Counted from the stretch's first letter, positions 10,779 through 20,852 are shown. The stretch: 64,000 nt of DNA from Asterias amurensis (GCF_032118995.1 NC_092657.1:7193391-7257390); one strand, 5' to 3'. Notes: generated by a model from the sequence alone, not told the origin. Made by a program: numbers and translations.

Positions 10779-13700
10779 ATGATCAAGTTATCAGTCTCTT
10801 TTGCTCTGCAGTCATTGGTAGCAAATTTTATACAAAACCGGGGACAGGACACAACCTTGTTGGGTACCTGTATTTGTACTAAGAAATGGTGAGATAGTGG
10901 AGTTTAGCTCCACCTGTTGTGTCCGGTTTGTAAGAAAACTTTGTATCCATAAAACAATATTAGAATCTACATTAAGATCAAGCAGCTTTTTAATTATGAG
11001 GTGAGGCTGATTTTTACAGTACACGAGAAATCTTGAAAATATCCCTACACCTCCTCCAATTAGGATCAGTTACTTCAGGGCCTTTACCTTTTCTTCATAT
11101 GTAGTCATGTGTTCATAACAAAAGTACTCGTGTTGCGAATATTTCAGACCAATATTAATAAAAAGATAAAAATAAAAGTGTTCTTACTGAAGCAGTATCC
11201 AGTGCCATCTTTATCTTGACAGTACTGACCCGCAGGACACTGGAATAGTGGTCCACATGTATAGCGCTCTGTAGGGAAGAACAAACCAACACAACATCAC
11301 CGTTCAACAATGGAAGAGAATGGGCAGCAGTAGAAAAATGTACAACAAAGGGCTGTTTTAGAAGCAAAATTGGGATGTGAAATCCCCTTGAAAGTGAACA
11401 TTTGAAATGAATAATAACAGCACTTGATTGAGAAAACGAAGCAAGCGGTAATTAAGTTTAAGATGTATGCTCGAGATGGGTATACCTGCACCAAGAGAAA
11501 AGAAAAAAACATCTCCCCTCGCCAATTGTAAACGCGTCTGATGAACTTGCCATTTCAACCACCGGACATTTGAAGAAGAAACAGAGTAAGGGGACCCTGA
11601 TTGTGTTGTGAACAAGCGGACTTAATTTGCAACAAACTGTCCAGTTTTACATTCAATGTTAGCGTTTTAAGAGTAGGTTCACCACTTAAAGACATGGACA
11701 CTATTGGTAATTGTCAAAGACTAGCCTTCACAGTTGGTCTATCTCAACATATGCATAAAATAACAAACCTGTGAAAATTTGAGCTCAATCGGTCGTCGAA
11801 GTTGCGAGATATTAACGGAAGGAAAAACACCCCTGTCACACCATGGTCACACAGAGTTGTGTGCTTTCAGATGCTTGATTTCGAGACCTCAACTTCTAAA
11901 TATGGGGTCTTTAAATCAAATTCGTGGAAAGTTAATTCTTTCTCGAAAACTACGTCACTTCAGAGGGAACTGTTTCTCACAATGTTTTATACAATCAACC
12001 TCTCCCCGTTCCTCGTATTCAAGAAAAGTTTTATGCTAATAATTATTTTGAGTAATAACCAGAACACTGGTCTTTGACAATAACCAAAATTAGTAAAATT
12101 AGATTACCGCTCAAGACTCCACGCAATAATTGTTATGCTAAGTAAACAACAGCTTAAAACCAGTCTAAAGCAATGTATACGGCATGGAATTTTGGCCAGT
12201 ATCATGTGTAAAATAAGCCAGCTATTTTTGTGCTATTAGCAAATGTTGGGCTTAAGTAGCTCTATAAAATTAGCCCTGGTTCGCATAGACCTTTTCGCAA
12301 ATACTGGGGCGCGCGCGTAAAGCTTGGAATTAGGTGCATTGTGGTCTAGCTGATTACAAATTTGATTCATATATATCCCACAATGCACCTCATTTAACAG
12401 TCTGCGCTTGCGCATTGGTATTTGCGATAAGGTCTATGACAAGCAAACCAAACAGCGCCCTCTACTGTGTGGTCGGCACAATTCCAATACATGCTTTTTT
12501 GCTATGAAAGTCGCCATCTTGTAGGGCAAACCGTATGCGCGTCCAAACGCGTACATCAATGAAGCACGCAACATTCCCGGTTTGATTTCTACTTACACAC
12601 ACTCAAAAGCGCACAGACGCCATCTTGTAGGGCAGATTTTTGAACGGTGACGTCATATTTAATACTGTCTATTCGCCTTGTCACCTCGTATATCAAGACG
12701 ATAACTTCAGGTTCTATCATCCGCATGAAGTTATTATTACACGATCATCTAAGATGTTCCACCTTTCTTATCAAATTGTCAGCTCAAAATTTAAAACAAG
12801 GCATTATACAATACTACAAACATTTTAAGAAAATAAATGAAAAATGAATCTTACTTTCTTCAGCGGCTTCCCTTTCCTGCGTGTTTTCTAAAAGCATACA
12901 ACAAATGAACAAAATGAATAATCAACTAAATGTCGTTTATGAAACAATAAAATTTCGCCGCTTGTTTTTGTTGTTGCGGCTGCTAATACTGCTTCCGCTT
13001 TTTTCCCATAAGCCTTTATGAGATATGGCGGACACAAGCTACAACACCATAAGGTTTAAATTTGTGTGTATTATACCCAAACCAAACAGTACATTCCTGT
13101 CACGTCCGCCATACCTCAAAAAGGCTTTAGTCGGTAGGTCTTTTTGTTTGTAGTTCGGTTCTGTTTATTATTCTTGCATGCTTAACAACTCTTAAGAAAT
13201 AATGTCTGTACCAAGATCCATAAACACAAATAAGTCTAAAAGATAAAACACTTTGTAAAATAGTGCGGTAAAACAGTTCTAAAATGGTGTTATCTACACT
13301 AAAAGAGTATTAGCTCTTTGCGAAAATACAAACGTTGACGTAGTTTACTAGTTGTACAACTTGTGTTTTTATGAAACTTCAATTTATCGTCTATAACAGT
13401 TTCAATGTACTTATACTCCGATACTATTTCCATTGGCAGTCCATTTATAGTAACTTCTGGTATGGGCGTGCCTCTCTTTCTGAAGTCAATAACCAATTCC
13501 TTTGTTTTATTCACATTAATGTCAAGGTCATTTTCTCTACACCAGTTTGAATTTCGCTGTTGTTGCGTTGCAGTGAGTTAAGTTCTCTGTGGAAGACATA
13601 CGACTAACAATTGAAAAATCATCTGCACATTAATTTGATGATTAAGTTATCAGTGTCTATCGCTCTGCGGTTGTTTTTATAAATTGTATACAAAACCGGG

Positions 13701-16700
13701 GACAGGACACAACCTTGGTGGGTACCTGTATTTGTACTAAAAAAATGGGAGATAGTGGAGTTTAGCTTAATCTGTTGTTTCCGTTTTGTAAGAAAACTGT
13801 GTATCCATGAAACAATATTAGAATCTACATTAAGATCAAGCAGCTTTTTAATCATGAGGTGAGGCTAATTTTTACAGTAAAGGAGAAATTATTTATTGAC
13901 GCTCAAACTTTAATTCTCTAATCAGTTATTTTTGCCCGTCGAGTTATTCCCCCTCCAAATAAAGATTCACACAGACTAGTGTAATTGTCCAAACGTCGAC
14001 GCCGGACATCAATCTTGGAAATATCCCCACATCTCCTCCAAATAGGATCACTTACTTCAGGGCCTTTACCTTTTCTTCACGTGTTTTCACGTGCTCATTC
14101 AAAAAGTTTCTGTGTTGCGAAACATTTCTGACCCCCCAAAAAGTATAACTAAAGAACAAAAATCAAAGTGTTCTTACTGAAGCAGTATCCAGTGCCATCT
14201 TTATCTTGACAGTACTGACCCGCAGGACACTGGAATAGTGGTCCACATGTATAACGCTCTGAAGGGAAGGACAAACCAATACAACATCAGCGTTCAACAA
14301 TGTAAGAGAATGGGGAACAGTAGAAAAACGTTAAGTACAACAAAGGGCTGTTTTAGAAGCAGAATTGGGATGTGAAATCCCCTAGAAAGTGAACATTTTA
14401 AGTCAATATTAACATCACTTTCCTGACAAAACAAAGCAGGAGGTATATTTTGTTTAAGGTGCTACCGCAGGGAAGCTTTCTTCTATCATAATCTTCAAAC
14501 TGTGTAAGTTTAATGTAAATCTGTTGACAATGTGTTTTTAAAATTAGATTACCGCTCGAGACTCCACGCAATTGTTATGCTATGTAAACAACGGCTAAAT
14601 ACCAGTCTGAAGCAATGTATTAAGGCATGGAATTTTGACCAGTAACATGTGTAAAAAATGCACAATTCCAATACACGCTCTTTGCTATGAAAGTCGCCAT
14701 CTTGTATGACAAACCGTATGCGCATCCAAACGCGTACATCAATGAAGCACCCAACATTCCCGGTTTGATTTCTACTGCGCATGCACGCATATATAACTCT
14801 ATGATATGCACGCACTCACACACTCACACGCGCACAGACGCCATCTTGTAGGGCAGATATTTGACAGTGACGTCATATTCAATACGGTCTTTTCGCCTTG
14901 TCACCTCGTATTTCAAGACGATAACTTCAGGTTCTATCATTCGCATAAAGTTATTCTTACACGATCAAATTAATCTAAGATGTTTCACCTTTCTTCTCAA
15001 ATTGTCAGCTCAAAATGTAAAACAAAGGCATTATACAATACTACAAACATGTTAAGAAACAACATGAAAAATGAATCTTACTTTCTTCAGCGGCTTCCCT
15101 TTCCTGCGTGTTTTCTAAAAGCATACAACAAATGAACAAAATAAATAATCAACTAAATGTCGTTTATGAAACAATAAAGTTTCGATGCTTGTTTTTATGG
15201 TTGCTACTGCTGATACTGCTTCCGCCTTTTTGAGATATTTGCGGACACAATGCTACAACACTATAAGGTTTGGGTAAATTTGTGTGTATACACCCAAACC
15301 AAACAGTAGGCTCCTATCACGTCCGCCATACCTCAAAAAGGCTTTAGTCGGTAGGTCTTTTTGTTTGTAGTTCGGTTCTGTTTATTAGTCTTGCATGCCT
15401 AACAACTCTTAAGAAATAATGTTTGTCCCAAGATCCATAAACACTAATAAGTCTAAAAGATATAAAGAATAGTGCGGTAAAACAGTTCTACATAGGTGTT
15501 ATCACCAAAAGAGTTGAGCTTGGTAGAAAATTCCAATGATGACGTAGTTTACTATTTGTACAACTTGTGTTTTTATCAAACTCCAATTTATCGTCTATAA
15601 CAGTTTCAAAGTACTTTTTATACTCCGTTACTCTTTCAATTGGCAGTCCATTTATAGTAACTTCTGGTATGGGCGTGCCTCTCTTTCTGAAGTCAATAAC
15701 CAATTCCTTTGTTTTATTCACATTAATGTCAAGGTCATTTTCCCTTCACCAGTTTAATTTTGCTGTTGTTGCGTTGCAGTGAGTTAAGTTCTCTGTGGAA
15801 GACATACGACTAACAATTGAAAAATCATCAACATATTAATTCGAAGATCAAGTTATCAGTCTCTATTGCTCTGCAGTCATTGGTATAAAATTTTATACAA
15901 AACCGGGGACAGCACACAACCTTGGTGGGTACCTGTATTTGTAAAAAGAAATGGTGAGATAGTGGAGTTTAGCTTAACCTGTTGTGTCCGGTTTGTAAGA
16001 AAACTTTGTATCCATAAAACAATATTAGAATCTACATTAAGATCAAGCTGCTTTTTAATTATGAGGTGAGGCTGATTTTTACAGTACACGAGAAATCTTG
16101 AAAATATCCCTACACCTCCTCCAAAAGGGATCAGTTTCTTCAGGGCCTTTACCCTTTCTTCATATGTAGTCATGTGTTCATAACAAAAGTACTCGTGTTG
16201 CGAATATTTCAGACCAATATTAATAAAAAGATAAAAATCAAAGTGTTCTTACTGAAGCAGTATCCAGTGCCATCTTTATCTTGACAGTACTGACCCGCAG
16301 GACACTGGAATAGTGGTCCACATGTATAGCGCTCTGTAGGGAAGAACAAACCAATACAACATCACCGTTCAACAATGGAAGAGAATGGGCAGCAGTAGAA
16401 AAACGTTCAGGTACGACGATATAAGGAGTGTTTTAGAAGCAAAATTTCGGATGTGAATTGAAATCTCCTAGAAATGTTAAAATCAATATCAAACTTTTTA
16501 AATAAATATTAACATCACTTTCCTGAGAAAACAAAGCAAGTAAGTTTAAGATGTATGCTCTAGATGGGTAAACCTGCACCGAGAGAAAAGAAAAAACCAT
16601 CTCCCCTCGCCATTTGTAAGCGCGTCTGATAAACTTGCCATTTCAACCACCGGGACTATGCCATCATTAAGAAAGAAAGCAGCATTTTGTGACATGAAAT

Positions 16701-19700
16701 TGGCCCAAGGTTTTGAGGACACACAAACCAAACAGCGCCCTCTACTGTGTGCTCTGCGCAACCCCAATTCGTCTTGTCACCTCCTACAGCAAGACGATTT
16801 ATCTCAGATTTGATCATTTGCATAAAGTTATTCTTACATTATCAAATTGTGATAAGATGTAACACCTTTCATCTCAAAATGTAAAGATATTTTACAATAC
16901 TACAAACACATTAAGAAAATAAATGAAAAATGAATCTTACTTTGTTCAGCGAAGTTCCCTTCTTGCCCGTTTTCTAAAAGCATACAACAAAGACAAAATT
17001 AAAATTAAAATCAATGGCGTTTATAAATAAACAATGAAATTACAAATAATACTTAGAAGTGTCAGAGCTTTTTACAAAGGAGAATTATTCGTTGACTTTT
17101 CACCCTCAAAACAGAGACTTTGTTGGCACTAAAGACATTTTAATCAGACGGAAGTAGATGCTGAACTTACCTAAACTTGGTTTTCTTAAATAATATAACT
17201 TTTAAGATCTTTTTTGTAAGCCCACTACATCGTTTCAGACGAATCCAAGCAATGTGAGAAAGTTCCAGTCAATGATGCATCAGTTTGAATGCTAGAGGAA
17301 TTTGTCTTTGTGTCGTTTTGCTGAGTTATATTGGATAATTGAGAATACTCACTGCGTCTATTCAACAGACTCTCAACATTACGGAGAAGAGAAAAGATCA
17401 ATGCAGAAGTTATTATTAGTGACCTGAGATGATGAATTGTAAAATGCAAACTAAATCAACACATTTACCAAGCAGTGCTTTATCGCACTCAGGCGGCCTG
17501 GGTACAAAACGATTGCAGTCAAGTCTACTCACCTAGAAACTAATTCGTTGCATCGTTTTAGGAAACATACGTTTCAACCATTGTTTTATATGGTGGCCCT
17601 GAAGGGACACAGCCAGTCGTGAATATTTTTGCGACGTCGTATTATTTATTCACGACAAGTCGCGAATATTTTGGCGACGTCGCGAATATTTTGGCGACGT
17701 CGCGAATATTTTCACGACTAGTCGCGAATATTTTCACGACGTCTTGAATAATTCTGCGACTAGTCGTGAATAATTCTGCGACTAGTCGTGAATAATTCTG
17801 CGACTAGTCGTTAATAAATTCGCGACTAGTCGTGAATAAATTCGCGACTAGTCGTGAATATTTTTTTCAGTAGCTTGAGTGTGTAATTCTTACACGGCAC
17901 GCGTAGAGAGCCAAGCTATGAAGATTGTTGCCACTCTGTGTATGGGGCCCATGTTTTATCCAGTGGAATCGTTATCTAAGTTCGAAAAAACAGTGTCTGA
18001 TTTTCATCAATATTTCGGGGGTTTTCAAGGTTGAATTACTCCAAACCCAAATAATTCTGAATGCTAAAGGAATAATCTTTCAGTTAAACTTGGTAGGGGA
18101 TTACGTGATGCGTTGCACCCTGCCGTGACGAAACGAACTCGCATTTCAAGTTGTAAATAACAACGCAAATTGCTCTAACAATTCAGGTAAATTAATTGTC
18201 AAATTTATTGCTGAAATTGTCTACACATTATAATTAAACTTATCATTGGGTTGTTTGGAAAATTTACCTATTGTTGGTCCGACTACGCCGGGGTTAAAAA
18301 TTGATGTTTTCATTTCGTAAAAAATAGTTGTTTTAATGAGTGTGTGAGACGTCGCACTTCTAAAAGTTAATTTTTCTAGCGTTTATGTTTTTCAAAACGG
18401 GTCATAAATTGATAGTGTCAAGGTCATCGAAAATTACATATTATTTTGGACAGGAAGGTCGTATGATCATGATTTTTATTTTATTTAAAATGTTGAGATT
18501 TGCTTGTTGGGATTATTATGATATAAACTCAAAAATGAAATTTACTCGATATTCTTCATTACGAAGGAGCGGGTGACATATAACGTTATGTTTTTTTCTG
18601 AAGAGTGAAAGTGCCAACGTTTATTGCCTAGCATAGGATAGCCTACTCCTACTTAAGTACTAGTAAAACTATAACGTTAGGCCTAGGCCTACCGTTAGGG
18701 CCATACGTTAACGTTACTTTTGTTTAAACAACCCACCTTCGATTTGCATCAGTCGGAATTCTCCTCCGAAACCATCATCGTACGGGACAGCTTTTACTTA
18801 GTCTTACTAAGCCGTCAACGTGAATACAGTAATTACACACTCAAGCTACTGAAAAAATATTCGCGACTAGTCGTGAACTTATTCGCGACTAGTCGCAGAA
18901 ATATTCACGACGTCATGAAAATGTTCGCGACTAGTCGTGAAAAATTCGCGACGTCGCTAAAATATTCACGACGTTGCAAAAATATTCGCGACTTGTCGTG
19001 AACAAATTCACGACGTCTCAAAAATATTCACGACTGGCTGTGTCCCTTCAGGGCCACCATAGTTTTACTCTGGACAACATTTGGGGTTTCAAAATCAAGC
19101 ATCTGAATGCACACAACTTCGTATGACAAGTGTGTTGTTTGGGGTTTTTTTTTCAGTGTTATCTCGCAACCTCGACGACCATTTGAGCTCAAATTTTCAC
19201 AGGTTTGTTATTTTATGCATATGTTAAGATACACCAAGTGATAAGACTGGTCTTTAACAATAACTAATAGTGTCCAGTGTTTTTAAACACGTTATATTAC
19301 AAATAGTTTGTACACGCCAAGTCTCACATTGACCGTCAGTGTTCAATTTTACTAAGTCGGTTCTCAGTGCGCGTGCAATGTGACTTTTATGCACGATTGC
19401 TCTAGCGCGTGAGGGCAGAAACCCAGCGTGTGCCAGTGCAAGTTTACGAGTGCTCGACACAACGCTTTTTCAATGGTGTACATGCCGCACTCGATCAAAA
19501 CTCATTCGATCAAAATATTAGCCAGGTTTTTATCGATATTTTAACAGTATTCCTGAAACTAAAAGAAGACACTGAGGTGGTGGTCAATTGAAATTTTCGA
19601 AATAGAGGTTTGTAATTAAGTGTTTTTCTTTCGTTAAAAACTGCTAAGTTATGGGTTTCCGCAGCACGCTTGACACACGGCATACGTACACACGTACACA

Positions 19701-20613
19701 CTGTGTAGCTTGACGATCGATATATGATGACAACGCTAAAAAGTTTGTCGAACGAACCATTGCTGCACAGGGTCAGGTTGTACGGTAATAATAAACATGT
19801 GGACTGAAAAGAGTGCTAATATATAAGACTGTCACATACAACACCCCAGCCAATGAATTTGATTTAAATATTTTAATTAAAAAAATTATAATAATAACAA
19901 TGAAGCGGATTTATGCAGGCGAGTCCGCCTGCGCCCCTCCGGAATAATATATCGAATCAAACGGCCCCACACGCAGAGTGGAACAGGTCCATTTTGCGTA
20001 TGCCACATGCAAAGGTCATGCAAGTTGCAAAGCCAACTTAAGCGTATGGTACCTGTACTTAAACTCCGCTTAGCGGGTGTATTAGTTTAACGAAATCAGT
20101 AAACAAAGGTGGCACCATCGTCCTTGTGATCAGAAGTACCTGGTACTTGTGTGGCAACAAAATCACTGGTGCTCGGGAAGGACGTGGCGGTTGTTCACAA
20201 CGCATCGGGGCGATAGAGCAAGCATTCTTGCGCGCTCTCATTACTTACAACGTAAAACGGGTCATGAAGTGACATGAACTTGAAATTTGATTACTCACGA
20301 TTTTGAGACCTCTTCAAGTCCAGAAGGCGCTCCAAAAGGGCGACCTCATCTGACAATGCAAACGAAAAGAAAAAGCACTATCAGATGACCCTACCATGCT
20401 TAGACCATTTTTAGTCAATAGCAACGAGGAATATAAATACATAGATTGCATATCTAACGATGCCTAATATTTGTTTCTTTCTTGCAAAGGAGCGAATGTT
20501 TCAAAACAGCGACAAACATATTAATAATTCTTTAAATATGTGTATTTACCATCTTGGTATGCTGACACACAGCCGACCACCACAAGCAACGCTAGGAGAG
20601 TGTAGCCCTTCAT
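5281..20613 (-). CDS. Gene A: multi-copy four-cysteine peptide precursor (13 coding exons)
   Basis: Unrecognised family; a secreted prepropeptide by architecture. Coding exons in order: signal peptide 20613-20550, propeptide 20349-20299, spacer 16973-16941, peptide 16333-16253, spacer 15114-15082, peptide 14258-14178, spacer 12887-12855, peptide 11268-11188, spacer 9620-9588, helix 8789-8733, spacer 8030-7998, peptide 6629-6549, tail 5294-5281. All have AG/GT borders and phase-1 junctions, and joined by eye they read open for about 224 residues. The peptide (C-x5-C-x5-C-x8-C, with GPLFQCPAGQYC) occurs four times, each preceded by Lys-Arg created at the splice junction and followed by Lys plus an acidic spacer such as NTQEREAAEE. 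Convertase cleavage at KR would release four identical peptides (inference). The leader exon lies at 27303-27410. The gene resembles multi-copy neuropeptide, antimicrobial and toxin precursors; transcript evidence is lacking. Confidence 0.75.
5441..6264. repeat. 86-bp tandem satellite, about 9.6 copies, in the last intron of gene A
   Basis: Unit of 86 bp containing the palindromes TCAAATCCATTTGA and CCGGTTTCCGG and the pair GGGTCAGTGTGACC. Copies are very similar, differing mainly at TATC/TTTC, CGG/AGG and CTGAG/GTGAG positions. It fills most of the intron between the last peptide exon and the terminal exon. Confidence 0.95.
6549..6629 (-). CDS. Gene A peptide exon 4 (last copy)
   Basis: 81-nt symmetric exon: acceptor CCTACAG, donor GTAAGAAC. 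Encodes RYTCGPLFQCPAG then QYCQDKDGTGYCF, giving spacing C-x5-C-x5-C-x8-C. The first two bases, AG, complete a Lys codon with the preceding exon's final A, so KR precedes the peptide. By eye identical in sequence to the copies at 11188 and 16253. Confidence 0.8.
6838..7199. mobile_element. Palindromic TTAA element, family 1 (complete)
   Basis: Begins AGGCAGTGGAGACTTGGTAA and ends CCAATAGTGTGCACT, with TTAA on both sides. The duplicated unit at 11455-11470 lacks it and has a single TTAA in the same flanks (TAATTAAGT..GATGTATGCTC), so that is a natural empty site. Non-coding; long imperfect inverted arms meet near GAGACCTCAGATTTAG. Confidence 0.9.
7998..8030 (-). CDS. Gene A spacer exon (NGQEGNFAEQ)
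   Basis: 33-nt microexon, acceptor GCTTTTAG, donor GTAAGATTC. Phase 1-1, coding NGQEGNFAEQ between Lys codons formed at both junctions. Nearly identical to the copy at 16941. Confidence 0.75.
8260..8545. mobile_element. Palindromic TTAA element, family 5 (partial)
   Basis: Matches the complement of the 39277-39633 element: ATTGTCCAAAGGCCCACA, CAATCGGTCATCAGAGTCG, then AAAGTAAAGCATTTCATGG and GTAAACCCTGTAAGTTA. Both ends are eroded, so exact borders are uncertain. Lies in a gene A intron. Confidence 0.65.
8733..8789 (-). CDS. Gene A helix exon (EPTLRELLRNLESLLNKR)
   Basis: 57-nt symmetric exon, acceptor ATCTTCAG, donor GTGAGTATTC. Codes EPTLRELLRNLESLLNKR, a strongly amphipathic helix ending in Lys-Arg, likely propeptide with its own convertase site. 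Paralogous exons lie at 36470 (gene B) and 58247 (gene C); a deleted copy lies at 17353. Confidence 0.8.
8937..9095. mobile_element. Palindromic TTAA element, family 1 (half copy)
   Basis: Left arm only: AGGCAGTGGACACTATTTTA through GAAAGAAGTAATTTTCCA, then abrupt loss of similarity. Truncated; in a gene A intron. Confidence 0.7.
9588..9620 (-). CDS. Gene A spacer exon (NTQEREAAEE), unit 2
   Basis: 33-nt microexon, acceptor GCTTTTAG, donor GTAAGATTC. Codes NTQEREAAEE, acidic, phase 1-1. Same sequence as the spacers at 12855 and 15082. Confidence 0.75.
9770..11100 (-). mobile_element. LINE fragment (CR1/L2/Rex-like reverse transcriptase), unit 2 copy
   Basis: Minus-strand pieces of a non-LTR reverse transcriptase. 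10812-11024 carries the conserved TGTQQGCVLSPVLY block. Near 10150-10200 lies an ADDFS-type active-site segment in a shifted frame. 9765-10079 carries MNKTKELVIDFRKRG..VTINGLPIERV..IDDKLEFDKNT, typical of the RT thumb in CR1/L2/Rex-type LINEs. The 5' part (endonuclease) and 3' end are missing, so it is dead. Its RT part is split by another retroposon (10205-10783). Related fragments sit at the same place beside the peptide exons of units 3 and 4, so it inserted before those duplications. Confidence 0.8.
10205..10783 (+). mobile_element. Nested retroposon 3' fragment with (AAAT)n tail
   Basis: Present only in the unit 2 LINE fragment; units 3 and 4 run uninterrupted at this point (TTAATTTGAT..AAGTTATCAG). 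It ends in about eleven AAAT repeats (10734-10779), the short-tandem-repeat tail typical of several LINE clades. No protein was recognised in it; the flanking duplication is too short to define. Confidence 0.65.
11188..11268 (-). CDS. Gene A peptide exon 3
   Basis: 81-nt four-cysteine cassette with the same borders as the 6549 exon and, by eye, the same coding sequence. Immediately downstream of the unit 2 LINE fragment in plus-strand order. Confidence 0.8.
11690..12085. mobile_element. Palindromic TTAA element, family 1
   Basis: Begins TTAA-AGACATGGACACTATTGG and includes the paired GAGACCTCA and GGGGTCTTT arms; the far end (CTTTGACAATAACC) has lost its terminus. Unit 1 (around 7475, CACCAATTAAGTTG) lacks it at the matching place. 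Confidence 0.75.
12295..12437. mobile_element. Short inverted-repeat element (ATAGACCTTTTCGCAAATAC ends)
   Basis: About 143 bp with inverted ends ATAGACCTTTTCGCAAATAC and TATTTGCGATAAGGTCTAT and inner arms GGTGCATTGTGG / CCACAATGCACC. A near-identical copy lies at 53411-53564. Non-coding MITE. Confidence 0.85.
12855..12887 (-). CDS. Gene A spacer exon (NTQEREAAEE), unit 3
   Basis: 33-nt microexon identical in coding sequence to those at 9588 and 15082; acceptor GCTTTTAG, donor GTAAGATTC. Confidence 0.75.
13010..13129. mobile_element. Short inverted-repeat element (AAGCCTTTTTGAG ends)
   Basis: Inverted ends AGCCTTTATGAGATATGGCG and CGCCATACCTCAAAAAGGCT around ACCCAAACCAAACAG. Copies at 15225-15346 and, diverged, at 41157-41272. 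Non-coding. Confidence 0.75.
13190..14100 (-). mobile_element. LINE fragment (CR1/L2/Rex-like), unit 3 copy
   Basis: Same two RT pieces as at 9770-11100: TGTHQGCVLSPVLY at 13619-13855 and MNKTKELVIDFRKRG at 13299-13514, here without the nested retroposon. The ADDFSIVSRMS segment follows GCVLSPVLY in a shifted frame, so the element is broken. Confidence 0.8.
14178..14258 (-). CDS. Gene A peptide exon 2
   Basis: 81-nt four-cysteine cassette. By eye it differs from the others by one silent change (CGT for CGC in the first Arg). Acceptor is CCCTTCAG instead of CCCTACAG. Confidence 0.8.
15082..15114 (-). CDS. Gene A spacer exon (NTQEREAAEE), unit 4
   Basis: 33-nt microexon, same coding sequence as 9588 and 12855, phase 1-1. 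Confidence 0.75.
15225..15346. mobile_element. Short inverted-repeat element, second copy
   Basis: Same family and same relative position as 13010-13129 in the duplicated unit: CTTTTTGAGATATTTGCGG at one end, CCGCCATACCTCAAAAAGGC at the other. Confidence 0.7.
15405..16190 (-). mobile_element. LINE fragment (CR1/L2/Rex-like), unit 4 copy
   Basis: RT pieces at 15877-16173 (TGTHQGCVLSPVLY) and 15488-15721 (MNKTKELVIDFRKRG). Uninterrupted by the unit 2 retroposon. Same position relative to the peptide exon as in units 2 and 3. Confidence 0.8.
16253..16333 (-). CDS. Gene A peptide exon 1 (first copy)
   Basis: 81-nt four-cysteine cassette, by eye identical to those at 6549 and 11188, acceptor CCTACAG, donor GTAAGAAC. 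Confidence 0.8.
16941..16973 (-). CDS. Gene A spacer exon (NGQEGNFAEQ), first copy
   Basis: 33-nt microexon like that at 7998. Joined to the 20299 exon, the split codon is C+AA (Gln), giving LKRSQN-Q-NGQEGNFAEQ. Confidence 0.72.
17353..17389 (-). pseudogene. Deleted helix exon in gene A
   Basis: Matches the 3' part of the EPTLRELL exon (..NVESLLNRR, donor GTGAGTATTC), but about 28 bases that held the acceptor and first codons are missing compared with 36470-36526. The flanks on both sides remain alignable (GAAAAGATCAATGCAGAAG). It is probably skipped; because the cassette is symmetric, skipping keeps the frame. Confidence 0.7.
17589..19061. mobile_element. DNA transposon relic with satellite-built inverted ends
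   Basis: 1473 bp. Ends TATGGTGGCCCTGAAGGG and its complement. Each end continues for about 200-290 bases as a tandem array of a roughly 22-bp unit built on palindromes CGACTAGTCG, CGACGTCG and CGACAAGTCG joined by GAATATTTT spacers, then CAGTAGCTTGAGTGTGTAAT in inverted orientation on both sides. Flanked by GTTTTA on both sides; gene C (complement of about 58043-58056) has the unoccupied site with one GTTTTA, so the target duplication is 6 bp. The inner 900 bp has no convincing ORF, so it is non-autonomous. Superfamily not assigned. Confidence 0.85.
19085..19287. mobile_element. Palindromic TTAA element, family 1 (half copy)
   Basis: Right arm only: TTTCAAAATCAAGCATCTGA through GGTCTTTAACAATAACTAA to GTGTCCAGTGTTTTTAA. 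It abuts the satellite-ended transposon region. Confidence 0.7.
19288..20298. other. Gene A intron sequence, nothing recognised
   Basis: Short ORFs on both strands overlap one another and show no motif. No repeat family of this window was recognised. Confidence 0.35.
20299..20349 (-). CDS. Gene A propeptide exon (EVALLERLLDLKRSQN)
   Basis: 51-nt symmetric exon, acceptor TTGCATTGTCAG, donor GTGAGTAAT. Codes D-EVALLERLLDLKRSQN, an acidic amphipathic helix with an internal Lys-Arg. Copies at 37786 (B), 45436 (D) and 56845 (C) share the exon and its upstream GTTTGCATTGTCAG. Confidence 0.82.
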
Positions 20614-20618
20614 TGTCT
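20550..20618 (-). CDS. Gene A signal-peptide exon
   Basis: Acceptor GATTAAACAG, then AGACA and ATG at 20613-20611. Codes MKGYTLLALLVVVGCVSA followed by YQD: a textbook signal peptide with small residues before the likely cleavage after Ser-Ala. Donor GTAAATAC, phase 1. The ATG is chosen because it is the first after the leader junction, has A at -3, and is conserved in all four units. Confidence 0.85.
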
Positions 20619-20852
20619 CTGTTTAATCGAAAAGGAAAAGGGAAGTTATTTTTCCCTGCAAAAAAAAAGGTTCAAATTCAATATGAAAATTGTTTTCTTC
20701 GATACAGAATGTTGAAATAGACCTCCGGGTTACTAAGTAATTATTACAAACCAACAATTGAAGTTGTTATTGTTCTACAACATCTAATCAAGTGAAAGAT
20801 TTCGTACATTAAACATCTCGAAATGAGCACATCTCAAAACTTGGCGAAAAGA

